The notes under the pieces were generated by a model that was not told where the DNA came from, did no database searches, and saw only the letters and a program-made list of their open reading frames with translations. A DNA stretch of 6,646 bases from Bacillota bacterium (GTDB lineage: Bacteria; Bacillota; Clostridia; Oscillospirales; Oscillospiraceae): NCBI GenBank assembly GCA_009781925.1, contig WQUU01000081.1, positions 1 through 6,646 of the forward strand, given 5' to 3'. Position numbers and translations under genes: made by a program. Positions 1 to 4,879 of the stretch are shown here, one piece after another. The first letter of the stretch is position 1. Each line of letters begins with the position of its first letter.

Positions 1-152
1 TGGGCGGGTTGCCCTTTAACCTTCGCCCTTCGCCTCCGAACGCGGAGACACTGGCCGCCATGGCCGAAGCCGAACGAATCAGCCGTGATCCGTCTGTTCA
101 GGGCTATCGTGACGTAGACGCGCTTTTTAGGGATTTAGATACCGATGAATGA
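1..152 (+). CDS. RelB/DinJ-family antitoxin, C-terminal part (5' end outside window)
   Basis: Read in the frame starting at base 3, the left edge encodes 49 residues before a TGA at 150-152. The reading begins GGLPFNLRPSPPNAETLAAM and ends in RDVDALFRDLDTDE. The Leu-Pro-Phe stretch, the PNAETLAAM segment, the AEAERISRDP helix and the D-ALFRDLD tail are typical of the toxin-wrapping C-terminal half of RelB/DinJ antitoxins. The N-terminal ribbon-helix-helix DNA-binding half is not in the window. In this family the antitoxin neutralises the partner toxin and represses its own promoter. The stop overlaps the start of the YafQ-like gene by 8 nt (145-152), the usual coupled TA arrangement. The family call is confident; RelB versus DinJ is not resolved. 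Confidence 0.85.
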   Translation, partial: GGLPFNLRPSPPNAETLAAMAEAERISRDPSVQGYRDVDALFRDLDTDE

Positions 153-432
153 GACAAAATATGAGATAAAGAAAACCTCGCATTTCAAAAAGGATTATCA
201 ACTCGCTAAAAAGCGCGGTGCTGACATTCAACTGCTGCGTGAAATTATCTTAAAATTATCCGACGGACAAACCCCGCCCGCTAAAAACCGTGACCACGCT
301 CTGACTGGCGACTGGCTGGGATTTCGGGAATGTCACATTTCGGGTGATTGGCTGCTGATCTACAAAAAAGACGATGATATTCTTGTTCTGACCCTTATGC
401 GCACCGGCTCACACAGCGACTTGTCCTTTTAA
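145..432 (+). CDS. yafQ: YafQ-family mRNA interferase toxin (RelE/ParE superfamily)
   Basis: A complete 95-residue protein, the usual YafQ size. YafQ toxins are ribosome-dependent endoribonucleases that cut translated mRNA. The residues known to matter in E. coli YafQ have counterparts here: His51 in the RDHALTGDW stretch, His64, Asp68 and Trp69 in HISGDW, and His90 near the end of LMRTGSHSDLSF. The YafQ hallmarks HALTGDWLGFRECHI, DWLLIYK and the RTG-H-DL terminus are all visible. The usual ending is RTG-HSDLF, with Phe four residues after the last His. Here an extra Ser puts Phe95 one place later, as the last residue. No strong ribosome-binding site precedes the ATG (AGGGA lies 11 nt away), so translation is probably coupled to the overlapping antitoxin. 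The A+T-richer composition compared with the operon to the right fits a horizontally acquired TA unit. Confidence 0.92.
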   Translation: MNETKYEIKKTSHFKKDYQLAKKRGADIQLLREIILKLSDGQTPPAKNRDHALTGDWLGFRECHISGDWLLIYKKDDDILVLTLMRTGSHSDLSF

Positions 433-450
433 GTACACTTTTAAATGCAA

Positions 451-494
451 TGAACAGTGGAAGGCTTATCACATGATATCCCCTCCACTGTTCA
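451..494. repeat. 11-bp perfect inverted repeat between convergent genes
   Basis: TGAACAGTGGA at 451-461 is matched exactly by TCCACTGTTCA at 484-494, with a 22-nt loop. Two further G-C pairs are possible inside after one mismatch. It lies 18 nt after the toxin stop. It could be a shared 3'-end hairpin for the convergent TA and gerW transcripts, but neither strand has a run of T after the stem, so intrinsic termination is doubtful. An insertion remnant is the alternative. Confidence 0.5.
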
Positions 495-502
495 CTGCCA
501 GC

Positions 503-521
503 GGGCAGCCTGACGCCGCCC
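503..521 (-). terminator. Possible 3' hairpin of the gerW-end operon (weak)
   Basis: On the minus strand GGGCGGC (521-515) can pair with GCTGCCC (509-503) over a 5-nt loop, with one G-T wobble. It begins 18 nt after the gerW stop, where the end of the long operon would be expected. There is no T-tract after the stem, so this is only a candidate terminator or 3'-stabilising hairpin. Confidence 0.3.
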
Positions 522-539
522 TTACCGCAGTTGCCCTTC

Positions 540-914
540 TTACCCGTTCTTCCGCTTGTCGATGAAATCCTCCACCCGATCCAGCACGTCGGGGACGAGT
601 TCCACCAGGCGGTCGATTGTCGTGCCCAAGGGGGGCGCGATATTCAGCATCCGGGCACCGCCGTCTTTAATCACCAGAAAACCGATGGGGTCGATTTTGA
701 TGCCCGCACCGCTGCCGCCGCCGAAGCCCTTGTGCTCCTTGAGGGAGCCGTCGCCCCCGCCGGAGGCAAAGCCTACGCTCACTTTGGATACCGGGATGAT
801 GAGAAGTCCGTCAGGCGTAGTGATCGGCTCGCCGATGACGGTGTTGACGTCCACCATCTCCTTGATCTTGCCCATTGATACGCTCATCAGATCGCTGATT
901 ATGTTGTTTTCCAT
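540..914 (-). CDS. ytfJ: GerW/YtfJ-family sporulation protein
   Basis: 124 residues, somewhat shorter than B. subtilis YtfJ (about 150). The family signature is clear: a short N-terminal helix with GKIKEMVDVNTVIGEPI (residues 15-31), the TTPDGLLIIPVSKVSVGFASGG segment (32-53), a glycine-rich stretch with GFGGGSGAGIKIDPIGFLVI (63-82), and a C-terminal helical tail from about 98 (DRLVELVPDVLDRVEDFIDK). In B. subtilis this protein is made in the forespore and is linked to spore germination (name GerW); its biochemistry is not settled. The ATG at 914 has a purine-rich site (AAAGAGGA) just upstream. It is the last gene of the seven-gene run and its first 104 nt lie inside the DUF2953 reading frame. 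Its presence indicates an endospore-forming lineage. Confidence 0.93.
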   Translation of the reverse strand: MENNIISDLMSVSMGKIKEMVDVNTVIGEPITTPDGLLIIPVSKVSVGFASGGGDGSLKEHKGFGGGSGAGIKIDPIGFLVIKDGGARMLNIAPPLGTTIDRLVELVPDVLDRVEDFIDKRKNG

Positions 915-1524
915 GTTCCTCTTTCCTTTCTTTCGCCCGGTTTTCCTTGCGGCGCCTGAGCCAGAGCCTCAGGAAGGCCGCTCCGAACGCCAGGCCAATG
1001 TAAAGTATTTGCCAGATCTGTATGGTCAAAATCAGCCGCGCGTAAATCTTCGGCGATTCGGCTTCAAAGTCCACGTCCAAGGCAACGTCCCGCTCCGTGA
1101 CGCGAAACGCGCTCCCGACGAGCCGGAGCACCGTCTCAAAGGCGGCGGAGAGGCGTCCGTACAGCATGGCGGCGGCATAGGGATCCGCGGCCGCCGCGGT
1201 AAAGTGCAGGGCGAAGAAGTCAACGCTGAGTTTTCGCCGAAATCGGTTCAGGGCCCGGAACCCCAATTTCACAAGTCCCAGGATGAGTTTGATATCCGGG
1301 GGCTTTTTCTTCTTTTTTTGCTCTTCCTTCTTCGGCTTTTTCTCCTTGGGTTTCTTTTTCTTCTTCGGTTTTTCCTTTTTCTTGCCACCCAAAAGGGTCA
1401 TGCGAAACGGCCCCGCCTTGATTTTCAGCCCGACGTCCCCGTCGTAGAGCGCGTCCACGCCGACCGGCAGCAGCATCAGCGCCAGAAGGACGATCACTAT
1501 GATGATGAGCGCAAGCAAGGCCAT
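811..1524 (-). CDS. DUF2953 domain-containing membrane protein (YtfI-like)
   Basis: 237 residues if read to its stop. Residues 3-20 are a hydrophobic N-terminal membrane segment. Residues 48-76 are an almost pure Lys/Glu/Pro tract. Residues about 97-186 carry DUF2953 hallmarks (DFFALHF, DPYAAAMLYG, a final hydrophobic segment about 163-187), followed by a basic tail. Function is unknown; the family is typically encoded directly upstream of YtfJ/GerW in spore formers, as here. The ATG follows the scpB stop after only six bases (all G), so the AAGGGG site is too close to it. The TTG at codon 3 (1518) sits 8 nt from that site and may be the true start. The last 34 or so residues (RSDERINGQDQGDGG onward) are encoded inside gerW and look like unselected read-through, so the natural end may differ. 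Confidence 0.8.
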   Translation of the reverse strand: MALLALIIIVIVLLALMLLPVGVDALYDGDVGLKIKAGPFRMTLLGGKKKEKPKKKKKPKEKKPKKEEQKKKKKPPDIKLILGLVKLGFRALNRFRRKLSVDFFALHFTAAAADPYAAAMLYGRLSAAFETVLRLVGSAFRVTERDVALDVDFEAESPKIYARLILTIQIWQILYIGLAFGAAFLRLWLRRRKENRAKERKEEHGKQHNQRSDERINGQDQGDGGRQHRHRRADHYA

Positions 1525-1530
1525 CCCCCC

Positions 1531-2142
1531 TTAGACTGTTTCCTTAATCTCCATCTGAACCGCTTCCGGCTCCTCTTTCGCGCTCAGGGTGTCAATGCGC
1601 TCCTTGAGCAGCCTGATCCCGTCGTCGGAGGAGAAATCCGGCAGGGCGGGCAATTCATCCAGGCTGGAGATACCCATGACCCGCAAAAAGTTCTCCCCTG
1701 TCTTATAGACCGTCGGCCTGCCGGGGACATCCAGCCGCCCGCAGGACTCGATGAGCCCCCGCTCCGCCAGCACCCCTACGGTATAGGTGCTGTCCACCCC
1801 GCGCACCTGCTCGATGTAAGCCCGCGTCACGGGCTGAAAATAGGCCACCACCGCCAGCGCCTCCAGGGAGGCCTGGGAAAGTTTCGGCGTTCTGCGCTGT
1901 TCGATGGCGCGGGCGATGAGATCGCCGAGCTCCGGCGCGCTGCAAAGCTGGAGCGACTGATCCAGCCGCAAAAGGCGGATGCCCCGCCCCTCCCGCTCCA
2001 GCACCGCCGCTATATGCTCCGCCGCGCCAAAGACGTCCTGCGGTTCGACGCCCAGTACTAAGGCGATCCGGGCCGCAGGGACAGGCTCTCCCGCCGCGAA
2101 CAATATCCCCTCAATCGCGGCCTCAAGCTCCTTCGGCTGCAT
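1531..2142 (-). CDS. scpB: Segregation and condensation protein B
   Basis: 203 residues, the normal ScpB length. ScpB dimers bind the kleisin ScpA and, with SMC, form the bacterial condensin that compacts and separates new chromosomes; it acts at the nucleoid. Two winged-helix domains are visible. The first spans about 1-80 (LEAAIEGILFAAGEPV at 7-22). The second spans about 88-165 with the family blocks LSQASLEALAVVAYFQPVTR (88-107), RGVDS (114-118), GLIESCGRLDVPGRP (129-143) and YKTGENFLRVMGISSLDELP (146-165). A longer in-frame ATG exists at 2193, but the chosen start matches the family's beginning (MQPKELEAAIEGILF) and has a strong GGAGGAGG site 6-7 nt upstream. It overlaps the end of scpA by 20 nt, so translational coupling is likely. 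Confidence 0.96.
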   Translation of the reverse strand: MQPKELEAAIEGILFAAGEPVPAARIALVLGVEPQDVFGAAEHIAAVLEREGRGIRLLRLDQSLQLCSAPELGDLIARAIEQRRTPKLSQASLEALAVVAYFQPVTRAYIEQVRGVDSTYTVGVLAERGLIESCGRLDVPGRPTVYKTGENFLRVMGISSLDELPALPDFSSDDGIRLLKERIDTLSAKEEPEAVQMEIKETV

Positions 2143-2926
2143 CCCGGCCCTCCTCCATCGCCTCCAAAATTTCCTCCACATCGCCGCCGGCAAAGCTCAC
2201 AACGATCTCCCCGCTGTCCCCCGTGAGCATGAGGTTGCCCATACCGCAGAGCTCCAGCACGGAGAGGAAGGTCGCCACCAGCTCCGAACGGCTCTCGCAG
2301 GAGGCAAAGAGGCTTTTCAACGTCTCCGCGCCGCGCTCCCGCAGCCGGTCAATGATCTGACGGCTCTTTTCCCGCACACCGTAGACGATGCGCGGCGGCA
2401 TGAGCGGCGCGGACTCCTCCGCCTCCCCGGCCCGGACAAAACGCAGAAGCATCGGGGCCAAGGCGCCAAACAATTCCTCCCCGCTGAGGCTGTATGCGGG
2501 ATCCGTAAGGCGGGCAGGCTCAGGCGGCTTTGTAAAGAGGCGCAGTCCCCGCGTCGTCGCCTCCGAAAAGGCGGGCAGTATCTGCCCAATCGCCACATAG
2601 GCGTCTTTGCAGCGCAGGCGCTCCAGTGAGCTCATGAGCTGTTCCAGTTCGGAAACTTCCTGCTCCCCCGCCAGCAGGGTTCGTGTCTTAATATACACCA
2701 GATGGGAGGCCATCTGCACAAATTCGCTGGCGACCTCCAGATCCATCTCCCGCATCCGGGCGATGTGATCCAAATACTGCTCCAGAATGAGAGAAATCTG
2801 GATGTCCCGAATCTCGATCCTGTTCTTGGAAAGCAGCATCAAAATGAGGGCCAGGGGCCCGTCAAAGTTCTGGGTCTCCTCCCGGGTTCGGACAACCCCT
2901 TCCAGATGGAAGGTCAAGTCTTCCAT
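2123..2926 (-). CDS. scpA: Segregation and condensation protein A (kleisin)
   Basis: 267 residues, in the usual ScpA range. ScpA bridges the two SMC heads and recruits ScpB. The N-terminal region contains FDGPLALILMLLSKNRIEIRDI (21-42), matching the family block F-E/D-G-P-L-D-L-L-L. It continues with LILEQYLDHIARM and the SMC-neck-binding helix EVASEFVQMASHLVYIKTRTLL (64-85). A variable Glu- and Pro-containing middle (about 88-185) leads to the C-terminal winged-helix with ELVATFLSVLELCGMGNL (215-232). The start overlaps the end of the upstream thioredoxin gene by 13 nt; only a weak AGGA about 10 nt upstream is seen, so coupled translation is likely. The third position of the canonical GPLDLL block is Ala instead of Asp, a minor variation. 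Confidence 0.95.
   Translation of the reverse strand: MEDLTFHLEGVVRTREETQNFDGPLALILMLLSKNRIEIRDIQISLILEQYLDHIARMREMDLEVASEFVQMASHLVYIKTRTLLAGEQEVSELEQLMSSLERLRCKDAYVAIGQILPAFSEATTRGLRLFTKPPEPARLTDPAYSLSGEELFGALAPMLLRFVRAGEAEESAPLMPPRIVYGVREKSRQIIDRLRERGAETLKSLFASCESRSELVATFLSVLELCGMGNLMLTGDSGEIVVSFAGGDVEEILEAMEEGRDAAEGA
2149..2156 (-). promoter_or_regulatory. Strong Shine-Dalgarno site that fixes the scpB start
   Basis: On the minus strand this reads GGAGGAGG, with AGGAGG placed 6 nt before the ATG at 2142. It lies within the 3' coding end of scpA, where it encodes the Glu-Glu of its MEEGRD tail. It favours the ATG at 2142 over the in-frame ATGs at 2193 and 2181. Confidence 0.8.
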
Positions 2927-3486
2927 AAAGCGTCAATCCTGTCCCGCAGGGTCTGTTCGGTCAGTGTACTCTGCCAGCTGCTCACGATATAGCCACCCTG
3001 ATCGATAAAAAATGTAGTGGGAATGGCGCGGATCCCATAGGCGTATGCGCCCGCCTGCCGCTCGGTGTCGAAAAAGACGGGGAAGGTATACCCCTCCTTC
3101 GCCACATACGCAGCGGCTGTCTCTGTCGTCTCACGCTGTCCGTCTGTCATGTTGAGCATCACAAACTGCACGTCGTTGCCCAAATCCTTGTAGACCGTCT
3201 CAAACTCCGGCATTTCACTCTTGCAGGGGTCGCACCAGCTCGCCCAAAAGTTGAGCACCACCGGCTTGCCGTTCGCGAGGAGGTCGGATAATTTCACGGT
3301 ATTTCCGTCACTATCCGTCATCATGAAGTCCGGCGCTTTCTGTCTGTCCGCGGCGGATTGCTCCGGCGTGAGCGCGGCGCCGTCACCGGGCGCCCGGTCT
3401 CTGAGCGCGTTATACGCGACGACCGCGGCGACAATCAGCAAAACAAATCCCGCGATGCCGAGCCCGGCTTTTAGTTTCCGATTCAT
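2914..3486 (-). CDS. Membrane-anchored TlpA/ResA-type thiol-disulfide oxidoreductase
   Basis: 190 residues. An N-terminal K/R-flanked hydrophobic segment (about 8-25) is a signal anchor with no lipobox cysteine, so the catalytic domain should face outside the membrane. A linker (27-50) is followed by a thioredoxin fold of the AhpC-TSA/Redoxin type: KAPDFMMTDSDGNTVKLSDL, then VVLNFWASWCDPCKSEMPEF with the redox pair Cys85 and Cys88 (WCDPC), and the cis-Pro loop AIPTTFFID at Pro156. Relatives reduce disulfides in apocytochrome c or in other exported proteins and receive electrons from CcdA. The ccdA gene ends 24 nt upstream, which supports that pairing. No cytochrome c genes are in view, so the substrate is unknown. 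It overlaps scpA by 13 nt. Confidence 0.93.
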   Translation of the reverse strand: MNRKLKAGLGIAGFVLLIVAAVVAYNALRDRAPGDGAALTPEQSAADRQKAPDFMMTDSDGNTVKLSDLLANGKPVVLNFWASWCDPCKSEMPEFETVYKDLGNDVQFVMLNMTDGQRETTETAAAYVAKEGYTFPVFFDTERQAGAYAYGIRAIPTTFFIDQGGYIVSSWQSTLTEQTLRDRIDALWKT

Positions 3487-3510
3487 GTCCCACCCTTGTC
3501 AAAGCCTCTG

Positions 3511-4176
3511 CTAAAATGTGAGCAACGCCAAAAACCGTCCCATGAGTCCCGACACCATGAGGAGCCCCACGGCCACGAGCAGCGCCCCCGAGACAATGTT
3601 GATGATCTTATAATTTCGCTTGATAAAATCGAACGCGCCCTTAATCCGGTCAATCAGCACCGCGCTCAGCACAAAGGGCACGCCGAGGCCGAGGGAATAC
3701 ACAAAAAGCATCGCAATCCCGAGCCCCACGCCGCCCTGACTGGCCGCGATCATCAACGCCGAACCGAGCAGTGCGCCGATACAGGGCGTCCAGCCGACGG
3801 AGAATACGATGCCGAAGAGCATCGACGAGAAAAACTTCAGGTTCTGCGTCCGGGCGCTTTTATTCGTCGAGCGGTTCAGGAACCCGATCCGGATAACACC
3901 CATAAAATTGAGTCCCAACACAATGACAATCAGCCCGGTCACCAGATTGACCGCCGTCGCGTGGCGGCTCAGCAACGCGCCGACTGTCCCGGCAAAAGCG
4001 CCAAGGGTGACAAACACCAGCGCAAAGCCCAAGACAAAACCGAGCGCATTGGTCAAAGCTCTGCGCCTATCCGCCTCTCCCGCCGCGAAGAAAGAGACAT
4101 ACACCGGCAGCATGGGGAGCAGACAGGGGGAGATGAACGTGATGATCCCCTCTAAAAACAAAAGCAGATACCGCAC
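3511..4176 (-). CDS. ccdA: CcdA-family transmembrane thiol electron carrier
   Basis: 221 residues with about six hydrophobic segments, the normal CcdA size (the DsbD-beta-like core). CcdA moves reducing equivalents from cytoplasmic thioredoxin to extracytoplasmic thioredoxin-like proteins. The two redox cysteines are in the expected places: Cys18 in FISPCLLPMLPVY (first membrane segment) and Cys132 in GWTPCIGALLG (fourth). The start is a GTG placed directly after the TGA of the upstream gene. A GAGG within the Glu-rich 3' end of that gene lies about 8 nt before it and is the likely ribosome-binding site. The thioredoxin-like gene 24 nt downstream is the obvious partner. Confidence is high for the family; the downstream pathway is inferred. 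Confidence 0.95.
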   Translation of the reverse strand: MRYLLLFLEGIITFISPCLLPMLPVYVSFFAAGEADRRRALTNALGFVLGFALVFVTLGAFAGTVGALLSRHATAVNLVTGLIVIVLGLNFMGVIRIGFLNRSTNKSARTQNLKFFSSMLFGIVFSVGWTPCIGALLGSALMIAASQGGVGLGIAMLFVYSLGLGVPFVLSAVLIDRIKGAFDFIKRNYKIINIVSGALLVAVGLLMVSGLMGRFLALLTF

Positions 4177-4464
4177 TCAGTAGTCCTCTTCTTCCTCTTC
4201 CTCCGCTACCTCTGTTTTCACCTTTTGTTTCTCATTCTTACGCGCGCCCTTCTCTTGCCGCCTGCTCTTTGAAAAGAACGCGAAAAGCAGCAGCCCGATA
4301 ATCAGCGCGCCCCAAATTGTACTCAGCACCGGGGAACCGGTGATCGCGCAAGTCCCCGAAGCGCAGCCCACAAAGCGCCAATAGAGGAAGCCGCCGATTC
4401 CGCCGCCAAGCATCCCGGCGAAGATAAACCAATTTCGCTTGAGCCAGCTGATTATCGTATTCAT
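4177..4464 (-). CDS. DUF6132-like small membrane protein with a CxxxxC pair
   Basis: 95 residues. Two hydrophobic segments (about 11-30 and 46-65) flank a short loop containing YWRFVGCASGTCAITGSP, with Cys34 and Cys39. The glycine-rich first helix plus G-C-x-S-G-T-C-x-I-T matches what I recall of DUF6132 proteins. Function is not established. Basic residues at both ends (KR at 9-10; KSRRQEKGARK at 66-76) predict an N-in/C-in hairpin, which would put the cysteines on the outer side near CcdA and the thioredoxin. The protein ends in an acidic run (Glu88-Asp94). The ATG has GGAGG 6 nt upstream and a good promoter close by, so it is the first gene of the operon. A role as a redox partner is inference. 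Confidence 0.75.
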   Translation of the reverse strand: MNTIISWLKRNWFIFAGMLGGGIGGFLYWRFVGCASGTCAITGSPVLSTIWGALIIGLLLFAFFSKSRRQEKGARKNEKQKVKTEVAEEEEEEDY

Positions 4465-4496
4465 CGTATTCCTCCGCGCGCTAAGTGAACAAAGCT

Positions 4497-4525
4497 ATTA
4501 TACCAACCTTCCGGCAAAAATACAA
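4497..4525 (-). promoter_or_regulatory. Sigma-A-type promoter of the DUF6132-ccdA-tlpA-scpAB-DUF2953-gerW run
   Basis: On the minus strand a perfect TATAAT (4502-4497) is preceded by TGG, giving an extended -10. A weak -35 TTGTAT (4525-4520) sits 17 nt upstream. Transcription would start near 4490, leaving a leader of about 25 nt with the GGAGG site of the first gene. No other convincing promoter is visible between the seven genes, where gaps are at most 24 nt, so they probably share this message. Confidence 0.7.
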
Positions 4526-4560
4526 GGCCGAATTCAGGCGGATGAATTCAAGCGGAAAAA

Positions 4561-4668
4561 TGTAGGGGCCGCCCCTCTGGGCGGCCCGCCGGCCGCCAAA
4601 AAGGGGTTTTTCTGGGTGTTCCGCGTTCGTTTCTGCAAAACGGGCCGCCGAGGACGGCGGCCCCTACA
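4561..4668. repeat. 108-bp MITE-like palindromic element with 13-bp terminal inverted repeats
   Basis: The element begins TGTAGGGGCCGCC (4561-4573) and ends with its exact complement GGCGGCCCCTACA (4656-4668). Each end also folds on itself. GGGCCGCCC/GGGCGGCCC (4566-4574 with 4579-4587) forms a 9-bp stem with a CTCT loop. GGGCCGCCG/CGGCGGCCC (4642-4650 with 4655-4663) forms a 9-bp stem with an AGGA loop. The middle (about 4588-4641) is non-palindromic and codes for nothing recognisable. No target-site duplication is obvious. TGTAGGGGC-ended repeats of this style are, from memory, scattered in Clostridia. It lies only 35 bp upstream of the operon's -35 box. Confidence 0.75.
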
Positions 4669-4723
4669 GGGGAACCAATAATTCGCTTCACTCCAGATCC
4701 TGCACACTTTTCGGATCAAAGGC

Positions 4724-4762
4724 AAGAGCCGTCGCCCGGCCCGGTGACGGCTCTTTCTTTTT
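4724..4762 (+). terminator. Strong plus-oriented intrinsic terminator-like hairpin
   Basis: AAGAGCCGTC (4724-4733) pairs with GACGGCTCTT (4746-4755). Three more pairs inside (one G-T) give a 13-bp stem with a 6-nt loop, followed by TCTTTTT. By sequence this is a textbook rho-independent terminator for rightward transcription. No plus-strand gene lies upstream of it in the window. On the minus strand the stem is followed by GCCTTTG, a poor T-tract. Confidence 0.65.
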
Positions 4763-4832
4763 GGGGCTAGTTTTACCGATGGACTAGCTACCTGACGCAA
4801 GTGTCTACTGCCCTTGCTGTACGTTTATTCTA
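4763..4832. other. Unassigned noncoding stretch with small inverted repeats
   Basis: No gene or known RNA family is recognised here. GCTAGT (4766-4771) and ACTAGC (4783-4788) form a 6-bp stem. On the minus strand GCAAG and CTTGC (within 4796-4816) can form another 5-bp stem. Together with the hairpin at 4724-4755, these would lie in a leader if the possible minus-strand promoter at 4827-4855 is used. It could equally be a remnant of an insertion. Confidence 0.3.
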
Positions 4833-4855
4833 CCACATCCGCACACAAAAATCAA
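4827..4855 (-). promoter_or_regulatory. Possible second minus-strand promoter
   Basis: On the minus strand TTGATT (4855-4850) and TAGAAT (4832-4827) are separated by 17 nt, and TGG precedes the -10, giving an extended -10. It overlaps the stem of the terminator just downstream of the Fe-S aldo/keto reductase gene. If active it would give the seven-gene operon a leader of about 350 nt reading through the hairpin at 4724-4755 and the 108-bp repeat. Confidence 0.4.
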
Positions 4856-4872
4856 CCTATAGAGGTTGATTT
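4849..4872 (-). terminator. Terminator of the Fe-S aldo/keto reductase-like gene
   Basis: A perfect 10-bp stem, AAATCAACCT with AGGTTGATTT, closes a 4-nt loop. Reading on the minus strand, the stem starts 7 nt after the stop of the gene at 4880-6022 and finishes in GATTTTTGTG, so the T-tract partly belongs to the stem. The stem is A+T-rich, so termination may be moderate. Confidence 0.6.
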
Positions 4873-4879
4873 GTCCGTG

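Noticed and set aside
556..2061. A 501-codon open frame on the plus strand opposite gerW, DUF2953 and scpB.
   Set aside because: It is low-complexity Arg/Pro/Leu-rich sequence mirroring three well-recognised minus-strand genes and has no family features; it is an antisense shadow of G+C-rich coding DNA.
2143..2193. An extended scpB N-terminus starting at 2193.
   Set aside because: The extra 17 residues are Arg/Trp-rich and lie wholly in the scpA overlap; the strong Shine-Dalgarno site and family alignment support the start at 2142.
3496..4155. A 219-codon plus-strand frame rich in His, Arg and Glu opposite ccdA.
   Set aside because: It is the antisense of a hydrophobic membrane protein gene, and the charged composition is exactly what that produces.
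4439..4800. Open frames on both strands across the 108-bp repeat.
   Set aside because: They are Arg/Pro/Gly-rich, span the palindromic repeat and the promoter, and lack ribosome-binding sites; they arise from the repeat's G+C content.
4763..4832. A known riboswitch or tRNA in the noncoding region.
   Set aside because: No tRNA cloverleaf and no consensus of a riboswitch class that I can recognise is present on either strand; only small stems are visible.
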